This document shows, piece after piece, positions 38,218 to 48,613 of a stretch of DNA of 64,000 nucleotides; the first letter of the stretch is position 1, and every line of letters begins with the position of its first letter. The position numbers and the translations under genes were made by a program. The notes beneath the pieces were generated by a model that was not told the origin of the DNA, made no database searches, and worked only from the letters and a program-made list of their open reading frames with translations. The DNA is from Altererythrobacter sp. TH136. GTDB taxonomy: Bacteria; Pseudomonadota; Alphaproteobacteria; Sphingomonadales; Sphingomonadaceae. The DNA lies in NCBI RefSeq assembly GCF_007065885.1, contig NZ_CP041409.1:124001-188000 (forward strand), given 5' to 3'.

Positions 38218-40299
38218 GTGGGCGACTTCCAGAACAAGGCCGGATTGCAGATCGACGCGGCTCTGGCGAGCTTTGTCGATGAGGAGGTGCTCGGTCCGCT
38301 CGGCCTCGCGCCATCCACGTTCTGGACCGGTTTTGCCGACTTGCTCGACCGGTTCGTGCCGCGCAATCGCGCCCTGCTCGACAAGCGGGAGCAGTTGCAG
38401 CGACAAATCGACGAATGGCATCTCACACGGCGGGGGCAGCCGCATGACGCGGAAGGGTATTGCCGCTTCCTGGAACAGATCGGCTACCTTGTTCCGGAGC
38501 CTGACGAATTCGTCATCGGCACGCAAAATGTCGATCCGGAAATCGCGACGATGGCAGGTCCGCAGTTGGTGGTGCCGGTGCTCAACGCCCGCTTCCTGCT
38601 CAACGCCGCCAATGCCCGGTGGGGCAGCCTGTACGATGCGCTCTATGGCACCGACGCGCTGGAGGCGCCTCCGGCACGCCCGGGAGGCTACGACCGTCAG
38701 CGGGGCAGCGCCGTAATCGCGCGGGCGCGCGCCTTTCTCGACGAGGCGCTGCCGCTGACCGCAGGTAATAGCTGGGGCGGTCTCCATTCACCCGAAGACA
38801 TCACGTTGGCGGATCCACAGCAGTACGTGGGAGAGACCGCGCGGGGCCGGATGTTCGTCAACAACGGGCTGCACATCGAAGTGGTCTTCGATCCCGATGG
38901 GGAAGTGGGCCGCGACGACCCGGCAGGCATTGCCGATATCGTGCTGGAAAGCGCGCTCACGGCAATCGTCGACCTGGAGGATTCGGTCGCGGCCGTGGAT
39001 GCCGCCGACAAGCTCGCCGCGTATCGCAACTGGCTGGGCGTGATCCGCGGCGATCTGGAGGAAAGTTTCGCCAAGGGCGGGCGGCAGCTGACTCGCCGCC
39101 TGGCCGACGATGTGCGCGTTGGCGACCAGGTGCTCCCGGGCCGCAGTCTGCTTTTCGTGCGCAATGTCGGCCATCTTATGACCAACCCGGCCATCCGCCT
39201 CACCGACGGAGCCGAGGTACCCGAGGGGATCATGGATGCCGTGATCACCAGCGCGATCGGTGCTCACGACATCAGTGGGCTGGGTAAATGGACCAACAGC
39301 CGGGCCGGCAGCATCTATATTGTCAAACCGAAGCAGCACGGCCCGGAAGAATGCTGCTTTACCAATGACTTGTTCGATGTCGTTGAGGACTTACTGCAAC
39401 TGCCCAGGCACACCGTCAAAGTCGGGATCATGGACGAGGAGCGGCGCACCAGCGCAAATCTCGCCGCCTGCATCCAGGCCGTGAAGGACCGTATCGTGTT
39501 CATCAATACCGGGTTCCTCGACCGGACCGGGGACGAGATCCACACTTCGATGCAAGCCGGGCCGATGATCCGCAAGGCAGAGATGAAGTCCAGCACGTGG
39601 CTCGCGGCGTACGAAGCGCGCAATGTGGCGATCGGACTGCGCCATGGCTTGTCGGGAAAGGCGCAGATCGGCAAGGGCATGTGGGCCGCGCCGGACATGA
39701 TGCGCGACATGGTAGAACAGAAGATCGGCCACCTTCGCGCAGGCGCCAACACCGCATGGGTACCGTCGCCAACGGCCGCTACGTTGCACGCGCTGCACTA
39801 TCACCAGGTCGACGTATTCGCCCGGCAGAAGGAGCTTGGCGAGGCACCGGGTCTCGACAAACTACTGCAGATTCCGCTCGCTCAAGGCACGAACTGGTCG
39901 GAAGACGAAATACGGGAAGAGCTCGACAACAACGCGCAAGGTCTGTTGGGCTATGTCGTCAGGTGGATCGACGCGGGCGTGGGATGCTCGAAAGTGCCCG
40001 ACGTCCACGACGTGGGTTTGATGGAAGACCGCGCGACGTTGCGCATCAGCTCGCAGCACCTAGCCAACTGGTTGCTCCACGGCATTTGTACTCGCGAGCA
40101 AGTGATGGACAGTCTGCGCCGGATGGCCGCCAAAGTGGACGCGCAGAATGCTGGCGATCCTGCGTATGTGCCGCTTGCCGAAAATGAGGACGGTTCCGCT
40201 TTCCGCGCCGCGCTGGATCTCGTCTTCAAGGGAGTCGAACAGCCGAGCGGTTATACCGAACCATTGCTGCACGAATGGCGGCGGAAAGCGAAAGGCTGA
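38218..40299 (+). CDS. glcB: malate synthase G
   Basis: A 693-residue malate synthase G that condenses glyoxylate and acetyl-CoA to malate. It has [20 protein letters not shown] at the start, the active-site region [19 protein letters not shown], and [17 protein letters not shown] chose GTG 38218 (GAGGG four bases upstream); upstream in-frame starts would add a Cys-rich leader unlike the family. It is slightly short of the usual 710-730 residues. Isocitrate lyase is not nearby. It is divergent from the ast operon. Confidence 0.96.
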   Translation: MGDFQNKAGLQIDAALASFVDEEVLGPLGLAPSTFWTGFADLLDRFVPRNRALLDKREQLQRQIDEWHLTRRGQPHDAEGYCRFLEQIGYLVPEPDEFVIGTQNVDPEIATMAGPQLVVPVLNARFLLNAANARWGSLYDALYGTDALEAPPARPGGYDRQRGSAVIARARAFLDEALPLTAGNSWGGLHSPEDITLADPQQYVGETARGRMFVNNGLHIEVVFDPDGEVGRDDPAGIADIVLESALTAIVDLEDSVAAVDAADKLAAYRNWLGVIRGDLEESFAKGGRQLTRRLADDVRVGDQVLPGRSLLFVRNVGHLMTNPAIRLTDGAEVPEGIMDAVITSAIGAHDISGLGKWTNSRAGSIYIVKPKQHGPEECCFTNDLFDVVEDLLQLPRHTVKVGIMDEERRTSANLAACIQAVKDRIVFINTGFLDRTGDEIHTSMQAGPMIRKAEMKSSTWLAAYEARNVAIGLRHGLSGKAQIGKGMWAAPDMMRDMVEQKIGHLRAGANTAWVPSPTAATLHALHYHQVDVFARQKELGEAPGLDKLLQIPLAQGTNWSEDEIREELDNNAQGLLGYVVRWIDAGVGCSKVPDVHDVGLMEDRATLRISSQHLANWLLHGICTREQVMDSLRRMAAKVDAQNAGDPAYVPLAENEDGSAFRAALDLVFKGVEQPSGYTEPLLHEWRRKAKG

Positions 40300-40323
40300 C
40301 GATCGGCAGTCACGCAGCGATTA

Positions 40324-41160
40324 TTAGCGCTCGATGCGTCCCGCCGCCAGCGCACGCGCGATTGCGATGAATTCCGCTACACTCAAGGTCTCCGCCCGGC
40401 GCTGCGGATCGACCCCGACCGCCGCGAGAGCATCAAGGGCGCCGGGAACGCCTTTGAGGCTTTGACGGAGCATCTTGCGGCGCTGGCCGAACGCGGCCTC
40501 GGTTATCCGTTCGAGCAGCCGGGCCGGCACGGCTTCGGGCATTGTCGCAGGTTCAATATGAACGACCGCGCTCGTGACTTTGGGCGGCGGGGTAAACGCA
40601 CTCCGATGGACCTTCATCGCCAGCTTCGCGGACGAGCGCCACTGCGTGAAAACGGCTAGGCGGCCATAGGGATCGGTGCCAGCCTCAGCGATGATCCGTT
40701 GCGCGACTTCGAGCTGGAACATCAGGGTCAAGCTGGTCCACCGCGGTGGCCACTGCTGACCACCAAGCCAGCGCACCAGCAGCGCCGTACCGACATTGTA
40801 GGGCAGGTTGGCCACGACCGCGAAGGGTTCGCCCATCAGGCCATCATGATTCAGCTTGAGCGCGTCGCCTTCGATAACGCGGAGCTGCCCGGGATACGCG
40901 GCTTCCAGCTCCGCTAGCGCGGGCAGGCAGCGGGGGTCCATCTCGATCGCGGTCACCCGCGCTCCGGCTCGCAGCAGCGACCGCGTCAGCCCGCCCGGTC
41001 CGGGGCCGATCTCGAGAACCGCCTTGCCGCTGAGATTACCCGGAATGGCAGCGATCCGGTCGAGCAGTTGCTCGTCGAACAGGAAATTCTGTCCCAGCGC
41101 CTTCGACGCGCTCAGCCCATGACGGGCGATGACTTCGCGGAGCGGAGGTAGATCAGCCAT
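40324..41160 (-). CDS. rsmA: 16S rRNA (A1518/A1519) dimethyltransferase
   Basis: A 278-residue SAM-dependent enzyme that dimethylates two adenines in 16S helix 45. Motif I is VLEIGPGPGGLTR (48-60) and motif IV NLPYN (118-122). The early SASKALGQNFL is typical. The ATG at 41160 overlaps the pdxA stop by 8 bases; the frame is open further upstream but without family similarity. Last gene of lptD-surA-pdxA-rsmA, the same order as in E. coli. Confidence 0.98.
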   Translation of the reverse strand: MADLPPLREVIARHGLSASKALGQNFLFDEQLLDRIAAIPGNLSGKAVLEIGPGPGGLTRSLLRAGARVTAIEMDPRCLPALAELEAAYPGQLRVIEGDALKLNHDGLMGEPFAVVANLPYNVGTALLVRWLGGQQWPPRWTSLTLMFQLEVAQRIIAEAGTDPYGRLAVFTQWRSSAKLAMKVHRSAFTPPPKVTSAVVHIEPATMPEAVPARLLERITEAAFGQRRKMLRQSLKGVPGALDALAAVGVDPQRRAETLSVAEFIAIARALAAGRIER

Positions 41161-42166
41161 GCAGCGCCCGTCTGGTCGCGCAACCGGCGGCCATGCGCAT
41201 CGCGGCGACAGTCGCGCCGGCGCTGGCGCGGCCGGTGCCAGCGATAGCGAAGGCGGTCCCATGATCCGGACTGGTGCGGATGATGGGCAGGCCGAGGGTG
41301 ACGTTGACGCCCTCGTCGAAATCCAGGGCCTTCAGCGGGATCAGTGCCTGGTCATGGTACATGCACAGCGCCACGTCATAGTTCCCACGGGCATGCGGCG
41401 CGAACAGGGCGTCCGCGGGGTGCGGGCCAGTGGCATCGATCCCGCTGGCCCGCAGACTAGCGATCGCCGGCGCGATAATCTGCTGCTCCTCGGAGCCCAT
41501 TTGACCGTCCTCGCCCGCATGTGGGTTGAGCCCCGCCACCGCGATCCGCGGTGCGGCGATGCCGAAATCCTGTTGCAGTGCACGATGCGCGACGCGCGCC
41601 CGGCGCTGGATTAGCTCTCCGGTAATGGCGCCTGGCACATCGGCCAGCGCCATGTGCACCGTTAGTGGGACCGTCCGCAGTTGCGGTCCCGCAAGCATCA
41701 TCACGGCATCCTGAGCGGCGATCCCGCACGCGTGGGCGACGTATTCGGTTTGGCCGGGGAAGCCGAATCCAACGGCGGCGAGCCGCGCTTTGGCCACCGG
41801 TCCGGTCACCAGAGCAGCAGCCTCACTGGCAACCGCCAGTGCGGTCGCCTTTTCGAGCGACGCGAGAGCCAGCCGGGCGCCGTCCTCGTCCGGATGGCCG
41901 GGGCGGTAGGGGCCATCGAGAGCGCCCAGCACCGGAAGCGAGCGACTAAATACCTCGCGCGCGTCCTCAAGCGTTTCAACCTGTTCGATCGATAGCGACA
42001 TACCGCGCAGTTTGGCTGCATCTGCCAACAGGCGTGCTCCGCCGACGACAGCGAACGGCGGCAGCGCGTTGCGCTCCCGCGTGAGCCACGCCGCCGCGAT
42101 CAGTTCGGGACCCACGCCCGCCGGATCGCCGAGCGAGACGATCAGCGGCTTGGATGGCTGCGTCAG
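41153..42166 (-). CDS. pdxA: 4-hydroxythreonine-4-phosphate dehydrogenase, probable CTG start
   Basis: A vitamin B6 synthesis enzyme. Metal-site His are in TVHMAL, NPHAGE and MYHDQ (about 171, 216 and 271 from the CTG start). The family N-terminus, here LIVSLGDPAGVGPEL, begins before the first standard start: the earliest in-frame GTG is at 42115, inside GVGPEL, and would cut off this glycine-rich segment. No ATG, GTG or TTG lies upstream in frame. CTG at 42166 overlaps the surA stop as CTGA, like the ATGA junctions nearby, and gives 337 residues. An ATA at 42172 is another option. Identity is certain; the start is inferred. Confidence 0.9.
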   Translation of the reverse strand: MTQPSKPLIVSLGDPAGVGPELIAAAWLTRERNALPPFAVVGGARLLADAAKLRGMSLSIEQVETLEDAREVFSRSLPVLGALDGPYRPGHPDEDGARLALASLEKATALAVASEAAALVTGPVAKARLAAVGFGFPGQTEYVAHACGIAAQDAVMMLAGPQLRTVPLTVHMALADVPGAITGELIQRRARVAHRALQQDFGIAAPRIAVAGLNPHAGEDGQMGSEEQQIIAPAIASLRASGIDATGPHPADALFAPHARGNYDVALCMYHDQALIPLKALDFDEGVNVTLGLPIIRTSPDHGTAFAIAGTGRASAGATVAAMRMAAGCATRRALHG

Positions 42167-43542
42167 TTGTATTCGATCACCGCGTCGTTGCGCAGATCGC
42201 GCAAGTAACGTTGGGCGCGCTTGTTGATGCGATCGTCCTCAAGCTGGGCCATCAGGTCTTCGAAGCTTGGCGCCCCGGCATCCTGCGGATCATCGCGGCC
42301 GCACAGCATCAATACGCTGACGCCATCTTGCGCGGATCCGAACGGGGGGGTCGTCTGACCGATCTGCAGGTCCGCGAGAAGAGGCTGCAATTGCTCCGGC
42401 AGCGAACGCAGGACGATCCCGTCATTCGAAGTAACCGTAGCGCCGATGGCAGCCGCCCCGCTATCCGCATCGCCGCAGCCCTTCATCGCTTGAACCGCCT
42501 TGTTGAAGCTTTCGAGCCGCGCACGCGCGTCTGGTTCAGTGATGCCGGCGGGGAACGCGAGCGAGATTTGCTTGAGGCTCAACACCGCATCTCGCGCGTC
42601 GGACGTCAGGATCGCCTTCTTGTCGATCAACGCAAGGATCGAGAAACCGCCCGAGTTCTCAATCGGACCAACCAGCTGTCCCGGCTGCATGGCGCGCGCA
42701 GCAACCGCCAGTTCGCTCGGCAGGCGTTCGAGCCGCACGAAGCCTAGGTCACCGCCGGCTGCGGCAGTCGACGATTCAGAGAACTGGCGTGCGTATCCCT
42801 GGAAGCTTCCGCCTTGCCTCAGCTGCTCGATGATCTTGTCGATATTGGCGAGAACCTGGTCCCGGGTCTCCGGCGTCGCGGCCAGCCAGATTTCGCCCAG
42901 GCGATACTCTTCGGTCCCGCGGCTTGCCTCGAGCCGCGTGAGCATCTCGTTCACCTCTTCGGCCGACACGTTCACGAACGGCGCGATGTTCCGCCGCAGC
43001 AGTCGCTGCCACGCGGACTCGCCGAGGATCTGACGCTTGAGCGAAGCGGGTGACGAGCCGATCTTTGCCAGATAGGCATCCATCGCCTCGACGTTTTGCC
43101 CAAAGTTCTGGGCCGCCACGCGCGCGTACACCTGGTCGACTTCAGCCGCGCTGATCTCGATCTCCTGCGCTCTCGCAGCCTGAATCTGGAGCGTCTCGTC
43201 GATCAGGTTGCGAAGCACTTGGGAGCGGAGGCGCTGCAGCTCTTCGGGCGGGATCTCTCCCTTGGACGCGGCAACCAGCAATGCGACCCGCTGCTCGACG
43301 TCGGTGCCGGTGATGATCTGTCCGTTCACCACCGCAGTAGGCCGCCGGACGTTGGGATCGCCCTTGCCAAGGATCTGCACGTTGGCCGGGATGTCGAGCC
43401 CCATTCCGCTGGCAAGCGGCGCGTTGGCCTCTTGCGCGGATACGGTAGTCGGCGCGCTTACAAGCGAAACCGCGGCGAGGCCGCAAAGCAGTCGAGATAC
43501 CGTCTGGTGGATCACGCGTTCATCCGTTTTGGCAGGGTGCAT
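42163..43542 (-). CDS. surA: periplasmic chaperone / peptidyl-prolyl isomerase SurA
   Basis: A 459-residue exported protein: signal peptide with a long basic start and a hydrophobic core (CGLAAVSLVSA), a SurA N-domain (about 60-200, ...VVNGQIITGTDVEQRVALLV), then a parvulin-type region (about 215-310: AAGGDLGFVRLERLPSELA, PIENSGGFSILAL) and a shorter second one. It chaperones outer-membrane proteins such as LptD, encoded just upstream. The ATG at 43542 has GAGGGGG about seven bases upstream. Its stop overlaps the proposed pdxA start. Confidence 0.95.
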   Translation of the reverse strand: MHPAKTDERVIHQTVSRLLCGLAAVSLVSAPTTVSAQEANAPLASGMGLDIPANVQILGKGDPNVRRPTAVVNGQIITGTDVEQRVALLVAASKGEIPPEELQRLRSQVLRNLIDETLQIQAARAQEIEISAAEVDQVYARVAAQNFGQNVEAMDAYLAKIGSSPASLKRQILGESAWQRLLRRNIAPFVNVSAEEVNEMLTRLEASRGTEEYRLGEIWLAATPETRDQVLANIDKIIEQLRQGGSFQGYARQFSESSTAAAGGDLGFVRLERLPSELAVAARAMQPGQLVGPIENSGGFSILALIDKKAILTSDARDAVLSLKQISLAFPAGITEPDARARLESFNKAVQAMKGCGDADSGAAAIGATVTSNDGIVLRSLPEQLQPLLADLQIGQTTPPFGSAQDGVSVLMLCGRDDPQDAGAPSFEDLMAQLEDDRINKRAQRYLRDLRNDAVIEYN

Positions 43543-43651
43543 CGCGCGCCCCCTCTAGTCAGCAGCCGAGTGCCGCGAAACGGCTTAACCCAACCTGAGT
43601 GCGGGCGGCGGATAGCGCGTTTGCGGCGAACTGCCAACGGGCTAGCGCGGC

Positions 43652-45994
43652 CTAGCGGAAGCCAAGGTTGCGCAGAGCGAAATAGAGCTGGAAGGTATTG
43701 CCTTTGCGCGCATCGCCCTGGTCAAGATAGTCGCGCCGCCAGGTCACGCCGAACTCCAGGCAATCGTCTTGATACGCGACGCCAAGTCGGGTGCGGATGG
43801 GATCGAAACCGTCTGACGTGAAGGTCGGGTCTTCCTCGCGGTCCGTCAGGTTGAACACCCCGGCGCCGAACACCGACCAGTACTGCGCAAAGGCGACCCG
43901 CCCGGCGAACCGTAGTTCCTCACGATCGCGCAGATCCTCGATCGTCGGCGCGATGTCGCGGTCGAGCCGCAGATAGCCGATCTCGGCATACGTGCGGCTC
44001 GATCCGATCGTGGCGTCGATCTCGTTGCGACGGACCGCGAGGCTGTCCTTGTCCAACCTGAAGCGGTGGGTCAGCTTGACGAAATCCCGGTACCGCACAT
44101 CAGTTCGGCCCACAAAATCCGATACTCGTTCCGACAGACCGGTTCCGTTCGGTAACAATGTCGCGCGATTGTTGAGGCGTACCGACTGCCCGATGGTGCT
44201 GTCGATGCGCCAGTTCGGGCGGGTGAGCTGCCAATCGATGCCGTAAGTCACCCGCGGCCGGTCTTCCACCCGGTCATATCCGGGAAAGCGGTTGAGCGCG
44301 AACAGATTGGAATCCTCCAGATCGATCGCCCGCGAATCCTCGTTGGGGATCGCCAGGTTCTTGATCGACGGGCTGAGAACCACCTGCACACGCGGTGTCA
44401 GCACCTGAGTGCCGCCGAACAGCGGTCCGACCAAGGGCCACTCGATATCGGCCGCCACCAGTCCGACGGCACGCGCTTCCCAGCCGGGATTGCCGCGGTA
44501 GACCGCGGTTGCCGTCAGACCGTTCTCATCCGAATGATAGACGTCGCCCCGCAGCAGCGCCGTCATCGTCACGACCTGGCCCCAGCCGGTGATGCGGCGC
44601 AAGTCCCACCGGGCACCCGCGATCGCGCGCTGGGTGTCCTGACCATCGGGACGATAGAGCGACAGCGTGTTCGCCATGAGTTCGACCTTGCCGCCCAGCA
44701 GCGGATCTTCGATCCGCCGGCGGTAATCGATCAGCGGGAGCGCGATCGGCGTCTGGCCCTGATCGCCATTCACTCGCAGCGTCTGGGTCGCAAAACCCGA
44801 GATGGCGAGGTAAGAATCGGCGTCGATCCGCTCGATCTCGAACATCGACCGCAGTCGGTCGTCGCGACTGATGTCATAGCGACGCAGGAAGGTGCGATCG
44901 GTCGTCCGGCGGAGCGAGAAATTCAGGCTCCAGTTCGGATCGAACTGAAATCGTCCGTTGGTGAACAGGTATCCGCGAAACTCGCTCTCGGGCGTGCGCA
45001 GGCCCGCCAGGTCGAGGCGCCGGCTGACCGTGCCATAACCGGTCACCTGATAGGCGCCGATATCGGTGAGGTGCCGCCACTGCCCGCTCACCATTGGAGG
45101 CGGATCGGTAAAGGCATAGGCGCTGAGCGTCAGGTCCTTGTTCGCGGCCAGGTTGAGGTAGTAGCTGCCGCTCAATTCAAAGCCGTTGTTGCGGGAGAAC
45201 TGGAGCTCAGGGACCAGAAATCCCGAGGCCGGGCCGCCATCGGTGCGGATCGACAAGCCGGGCAGCGGGATCAGCCGGGCGCCGAACAGCTCCAGATAGG
45301 CATTGTTGAACCGGACCCGGTTGTCGGTCGGTGAATAGACCACACGATCGGCCGTGATCCGCCAGCTCGGCTCCCGCGGGCAACCTGTAGAGCTGACAAC
45401 CTCGCACCCGGTATAGGCGGCCCGGTTCAGTTCGATGGTACCGTCCGCCTGACGCGAACCCTCGGCCGCGGCAAGACGCCCGCCTTCGCGAAGTGCGAGG
45501 AGAAGATCCTCCATCGCTCCGGCCTCGAACTCGTCGGTCAGCTCGATGCGGCTGGTGTAGAGTTGATTGCCGTCCTGATCGACAAACCGGACGTTGCCAG
45601 TTCCCACGATCTCGCCCGTGACCCGGTTCCAGGTCACCGCGTCTGCGCGAACCGACTTGTCCGCGCTGCGCAGGACGACGTCTCCCGACGCTGTCACGGT
45701 GTTGGCATTGTTGTCGTAAGCGACCGAATTCGCCTCGAAATTGATCTGGCGTTCGTTCGTCGGTGCCGGCGGGAGAGTCGCAGAATCGATCGGCGGCACG
45801 GGGGTCGACAGCGCTGGCGGTTCGCCCTGCGGCTGCTCGATCGTGCCCATGCCCTGAGCGGCACCGTCCTGCGCCGCAACCGGCGCAGCGGCGAGAGCAG
45901 TGCAGAGCATCAATGCGCTGGCAACCCCCGGGCGCATCCGGAGGGACAAGCGGCGTGAAGAAGCTTGCTGCGATCCGGTCGAAGCGGGGAGCAT
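43652..45994 (-). CDS. lptD: LPS assembly outer-membrane protein LptD
   Basis: A 780-residue protein with signal peptide (MRPGVASALMLCTALAAA, cleaved near VAAQ). The N-terminal OstA-like domain (about 75-190, RQINFEANSVAYDNNANTVT) is followed by a large beta-barrel with repeated aromatic strands to a terminal Phe-Arg. Cys pairs at TGCEVVSSTGC and late DDCLEF may form the inter-domain disulfides known for LptD. With LptE it inserts LPS in the outer leaflet. The start may be 45994 or an internal ATG at 45937; neither has a strong Shine-Dalgarno. Upstream antisense open frame over pepA is not part of it. Confidence 0.96.
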   Translation of the reverse strand: MLPASTGSQQASSRRLSLRMRPGVASALMLCTALAAAPVAAQDGAAQGMGTIEQPQGEPPALSTPVPPIDSATLPPAPTNERQINFEANSVAYDNNANTVTASGDVVLRSADKSVRADAVTWNRVTGEIVGTGNVRFVDQDGNQLYTSRIELTDEFEAGAMEDLLLALREGGRLAAAEGSRQADGTIELNRAAYTGCEVVSSTGCPREPSWRITADRVVYSPTDNRVRFNNAYLELFGARLIPLPGLSIRTDGGPASGFLVPELQFSRNNGFELSGSYYLNLAANKDLTLSAYAFTDPPPMVSGQWRHLTDIGAYQVTGYGTVSRRLDLAGLRTPESEFRGYLFTNGRFQFDPNWSLNFSLRRTTDRTFLRRYDISRDDRLRSMFEIERIDADSYLAISGFATQTLRVNGDQGQTPIALPLIDYRRRIEDPLLGGKVELMANTLSLYRPDGQDTQRAIAGARWDLRRITGWGQVVTMTALLRGDVYHSDENGLTATAVYRGNPGWEARAVGLVAADIEWPLVGPLFGGTQVLTPRVQVVLSPSIKNLAIPNEDSRAIDLEDSNLFALNRFPGYDRVEDRPRVTYGIDWQLTRPNWRIDSTIGQSVRLNNRATLLPNGTGLSERVSDFVGRTDVRYRDFVKLTHRFRLDKDSLAVRRNEIDATIGSSRTYAEIGYLRLDRDIAPTIEDLRDREELRFAGRVAFAQYWSVFGAGVFNLTDREEDPTFTSDGFDPIRTRLGVAYQDDCLEFGVTWRRDYLDQGDARKGNTFQLYFALRNLGFR

Positions 45995-46096
45995 CGCTTG
46001 CCTATCGCAGCACTGCCGCCTAATCGCAATCGCCAACGCCGCCGGCTGCAGTTGCAAAAGCGGCCGCCGGTCGCAGCAAGGCTTGCCGGAGATCAC

Positions 46097-47551
46097 ATGA
46101 ACGTCGCATTCGCTTCCGCTATTCCCGCCAACACCCAGATCGTGGCGCATATCGTCACGCAAGGCTCTCTGCCCGAAGGCCTTGAATCCACGCTGGTCCA
46201 CGGGGCCAAGGCCGCAAGGTTCAAGGGCAAGACCGGACAGCTGTTCGACGGATTCGCTGAGCGGAATGGCGAGGTGGTTAGGATTGCCCTGGTCGGTTCC
46301 GGAGAGACCGGCGACGAGGGACGCGGCGCCAATCTGGAACAAGCCGGTGCTGCCCTTGCGGCCCGATATGCCACGTCCGGAGCGGACACCATCGCGATTG
46401 AAGCGGGTACGCTGTCGGTGGACGAAGTAGCGGCAGTGTTGACCGGCCTGCGTCTTCGCACTTGGCGCTACGATCGCTATCGCACGACTATCAAGGACGA
46501 CCAGAAGGTCACCCTTGCCAACGCTTCCGTGATCGGCGCGGGCGAGGGCGCGCAGGATGCCTGGACCGAAGCCAGCGCGGTTGCTGAGGGAATCGAATTC
46601 ACCCGCGAACTGGTGACCGAGCCAGCGAATGTGATCTATCCCGAAAGCTTCGTGCAGCGTTGCCGCGAGCGGTACCAGGGCACTGGGCTGGAAATCACCG
46701 TCCTCGGGGTCGAAGAGATGACCGAGCTTGGCATGGGCGCGCTGCTGGGTGTCGGGCAGGGGTCCGAACAACCTTCGCGCCTGCTGGCGGTGAAGTGGAA
46801 CGGCGGCGAACAGGCCGGACGGCCGATGGCGTTCGTCGGCAAGGGCGTCACCTTCGATACCGGCGGCATCAGCATCAAGCCGGGCCCGGGCATGGGCGAC
46901 ATGAAATGGGACATGGGCGGCGCCGGCGCGGTCGCAGGGGCCATGCTTGCACTCGCGCGGCGCAAGGCGAAGGCCAACGTGGTCGGCGTGATGGGCTTGG
47001 TCGAGAACATGCCGGACGGCAAGGCGATGCGACCGGGCGACGTGCTCACCACCATGAGCGGGCAGACCGTGGAAGTGCTCAACACCGATGCCGAGGGGCG
47101 GCTGGTGCTGTGCGACGCGCTGACCTGGGTTCAGAAGGAACATGATCCGGTGGCGATCATCGATCTCGCGACCTTGACCGGGGCGATGCTGATCAGCCTC
47201 GGCTTTGAACAAGGCGGCATGTTCTCGAACGATGACACGCTGGCCGACGCGCTGTTCGCCGCCGGGCGCGCCAGCGGGGACAAGCTGTGGCGCATGCCGC
47301 TGGGCGCCGCGTACGACAAGCTGATCGATTCACCGATTGCCGACATGCAGAACATCGGGCCCCGTGAAGCCGGCTCGATCACCGCTGCCCAGTTCCTCCA
47401 GCGCTTCATCGACAAGGGGCGTCCCTGGGCGCACTGCGACATTGCTGGCATGGTCTGGGCAGCTAAGCCCGGCGCCACTTGGGGCAAGGGCGCAACGGGA
47501 TATGGAGTTCGCCTGATCGATCGCTACGTACGCGACGTTCTGGAAGCTTGA
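46097..47551 (+). CDS. pepA: leucyl aminopeptidase (M17)
   Basis: A 484-residue cytoplasmic manganese/zinc aminopeptidase. Metal-site residues lie in VGKGVTFDTGG (Lys249, Asp254) and in the M17 signature NTDAEGRL (329-336). ATG 46097 has GGAG five bases upstream; the frame is open earlier but lacks similarity. Divergent from lptD with a 102-base shared gap. holC follows closely, as in many proteobacteria (pepA-holC). Confidence 0.98.
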   Translation: MNVAFASAIPANTQIVAHIVTQGSLPEGLESTLVHGAKAARFKGKTGQLFDGFAERNGEVVRIALVGSGETGDEGRGANLEQAGAALAARYATSGADTIAIEAGTLSVDEVAAVLTGLRLRTWRYDRYRTTIKDDQKVTLANASVIGAGEGAQDAWTEASAVAEGIEFTRELVTEPANVIYPESFVQRCRERYQGTGLEITVLGVEEMTELGMGALLGVGQGSEQPSRLLAVKWNGGEQAGRPMAFVGKGVTFDTGGISIKPGPGMGDMKWDMGGAGAVAGAMLALARRKAKANVVGVMGLVENMPDGKAMRPGDVLTTMSGQTVEVLNTDAEGRLVLCDALTWVQKEHDPVAIIDLATLTGAMLISLGFEQGGMFSNDDTLADALFAAGRASGDKLWRMPLGAAYDKLIDSPIADMQNIGPREAGSITAAQFLQRFIDKGRPWAHCDIAGMVWAAKPGATWGKGATGYGVRLIDRYVRDVLEA

Positions 47552-47592
47552 GCGAACCCCGCCCGCTAAGTGATGCAGGGTTTAATCCACCG

Positions 47593-48030
47593 ATGCAGAT
47601 CGATTTCTGGCAATACTCCCAAGGATCTGTCGAGCGCATCGTGACGCTGATAGCGGATCGGGTGTTGGCAGGTGGCGAGCGGCTGCTGGTGGTCGATGGA
47701 AACGCCGAGCGGCGGGCGTCGACCAGCGCCGCTTTGTGGGAAACCAGACCCGAACGTTTCCTGGCGAATGGTGACGCTGCCGCCGCGCATGCGGAGCGGC
47801 AGCCGGTGTTGTTGTCCGGCGAGTGCAGGGCGATCAACGGCGCAAAGGTCGCGGTACTGGCGGACGGCAAGTGGCGGGACCCGCCTGCTGGTCTAGACCG
47901 CGTGATCCTGCTGTTCAGCGAGGCCCAGGTCCAGCCGGCCCGTGCCGTCTGGCGCCAGTACGACGGGCGAGAGGACGTGACCCGGGGCTATTTCGCGCAG
48001 GACGATGGCAAGTGGACCAAGCGGCTCTGA
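47593..48030 (+). CDS. holC: DNA polymerase III chi subunit
   Basis: A 145-residue HolC that links the clamp loader to SSB. It starts MQIDFWQYSQ and shows the chi pattern WETRPERFLANGD, QPVLLSGE and DRVILLFSEAQ. ATG 47593 fits the family start but has a weak ribosome-binding site; an in-frame TTG at 47548 overlaps the pepA stop (TTGA) and would add 15 residues. Co-transcription with pepA is likely. Confidence 0.93.
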   Translation: MQIDFWQYSQGSVERIVTLIADRVLAGGERLLVVDGNAERRASTSAALWETRPERFLANGDAAAAHAERQPVLLSGECRAINGAKVAVLADGKWRDPPAGLDRVILLFSEAQVQPARAVWRQYDGREDVTRGYFAQDDGKWTKRL

Positions 48031-48110
48031 GCCTTGCGCATGATAGGCTGCCTCGCTAGGGGCGCGCGCAATTCTCCGATCAGCGCGATCTTACCAACAA
48101 GGAACATTTC

Positions 48111-48533
48111 ATGGCGGTCACCCGCACCTTCTCGATCATCAAGCCCGATGCCACTCGCCGCAACCTGACCGGCGCGGTCACCAAGATGCTGGAAGACGCC
48201 GGACTTCGGGTCGTCGCTTCCAAGCGCATCCAGATGACTCGCGAGCAGGCCGAAGGCTTCTACGCAGTGCACAAGGAACGGCCCTTCTTCGGCGAACTGT
48301 GCGACTTCATGACCAGCGGTCCGGTCGTCGTCCAGGTGCTGGAAGGTGAGGACGCCGTGAAGCGCAATCGCGACGTCATGGGCGCCACCAACCCCGCCGA
48401 TGCTGCGGAAGGGTCCATTCGCAAGATCCACGCCGAAGGCATTGAGGCCAATTCGGTTCACGGTTCCGACTCGGAAGAAAACGCTAAGATCGAGATCGAT
48501 TACTTCTTCAAGCCGGAAGAAATCGTCGGCTGA
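48111..48533 (+). CDS. ndk: nucleoside diphosphate kinase
   Basis: A 140-residue NDP kinase that balances NTP pools. It begins [20 protein letters not shown] and has the phospho-His region [14 protein letters not shown] and [13 protein letters not shown]. The start has AAGGAA upstream. A 7-pair hairpin follows the stop (48539-48558). Confidence 0.98.
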   Translation: MAVTRTFSIIKPDATRRNLTGAVTKMLEDAGLRVVASKRIQMTREQAEGFYAVHKERPFFGELCDFMTSGPVVVQVLEGEDAVKRNRDVMGATNPADAAEGSIRKIHAEGIEANSVHGSDSEENAKIEIDYFFKPEEIVG

Positions 48534-48538
48534 CAGCT

Positions 48539-48613
48539 ACGCGCCCAATCAGGCGCGTCGGTCCTCCACTTCGGGCGAATAGGGTAGCGTCGGTCAGCAC
48601 CGATATGCTACCC
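48539..48613 (+). promoter_or_regulatory. two stem-loops between ndk and a SnoaL-like gene
   Basis: ACGCGCC (48539-48545) pairs with GGCGCGT (48552-48558) right after ndk. GGGTAGC (48582-48588) pairs with GCTACCC (48607-48613), enclosing CGGT/ACCG (48591-48594, 48599-48602). The first may be an ndk terminator without T-run. The second ends 7 bases before the next start codon, where a Shine-Dalgarno would be expected but is not seen. Confidence 0.4.

Noticed and set aside
45995-47212. Upstream extension of the lptD frame over pepA
   Set aside because: The frame is open for about 400 codons before the lptD signal peptide but runs antisense to pepA and lacks similarity; LptD starts at 45994 or 45937.
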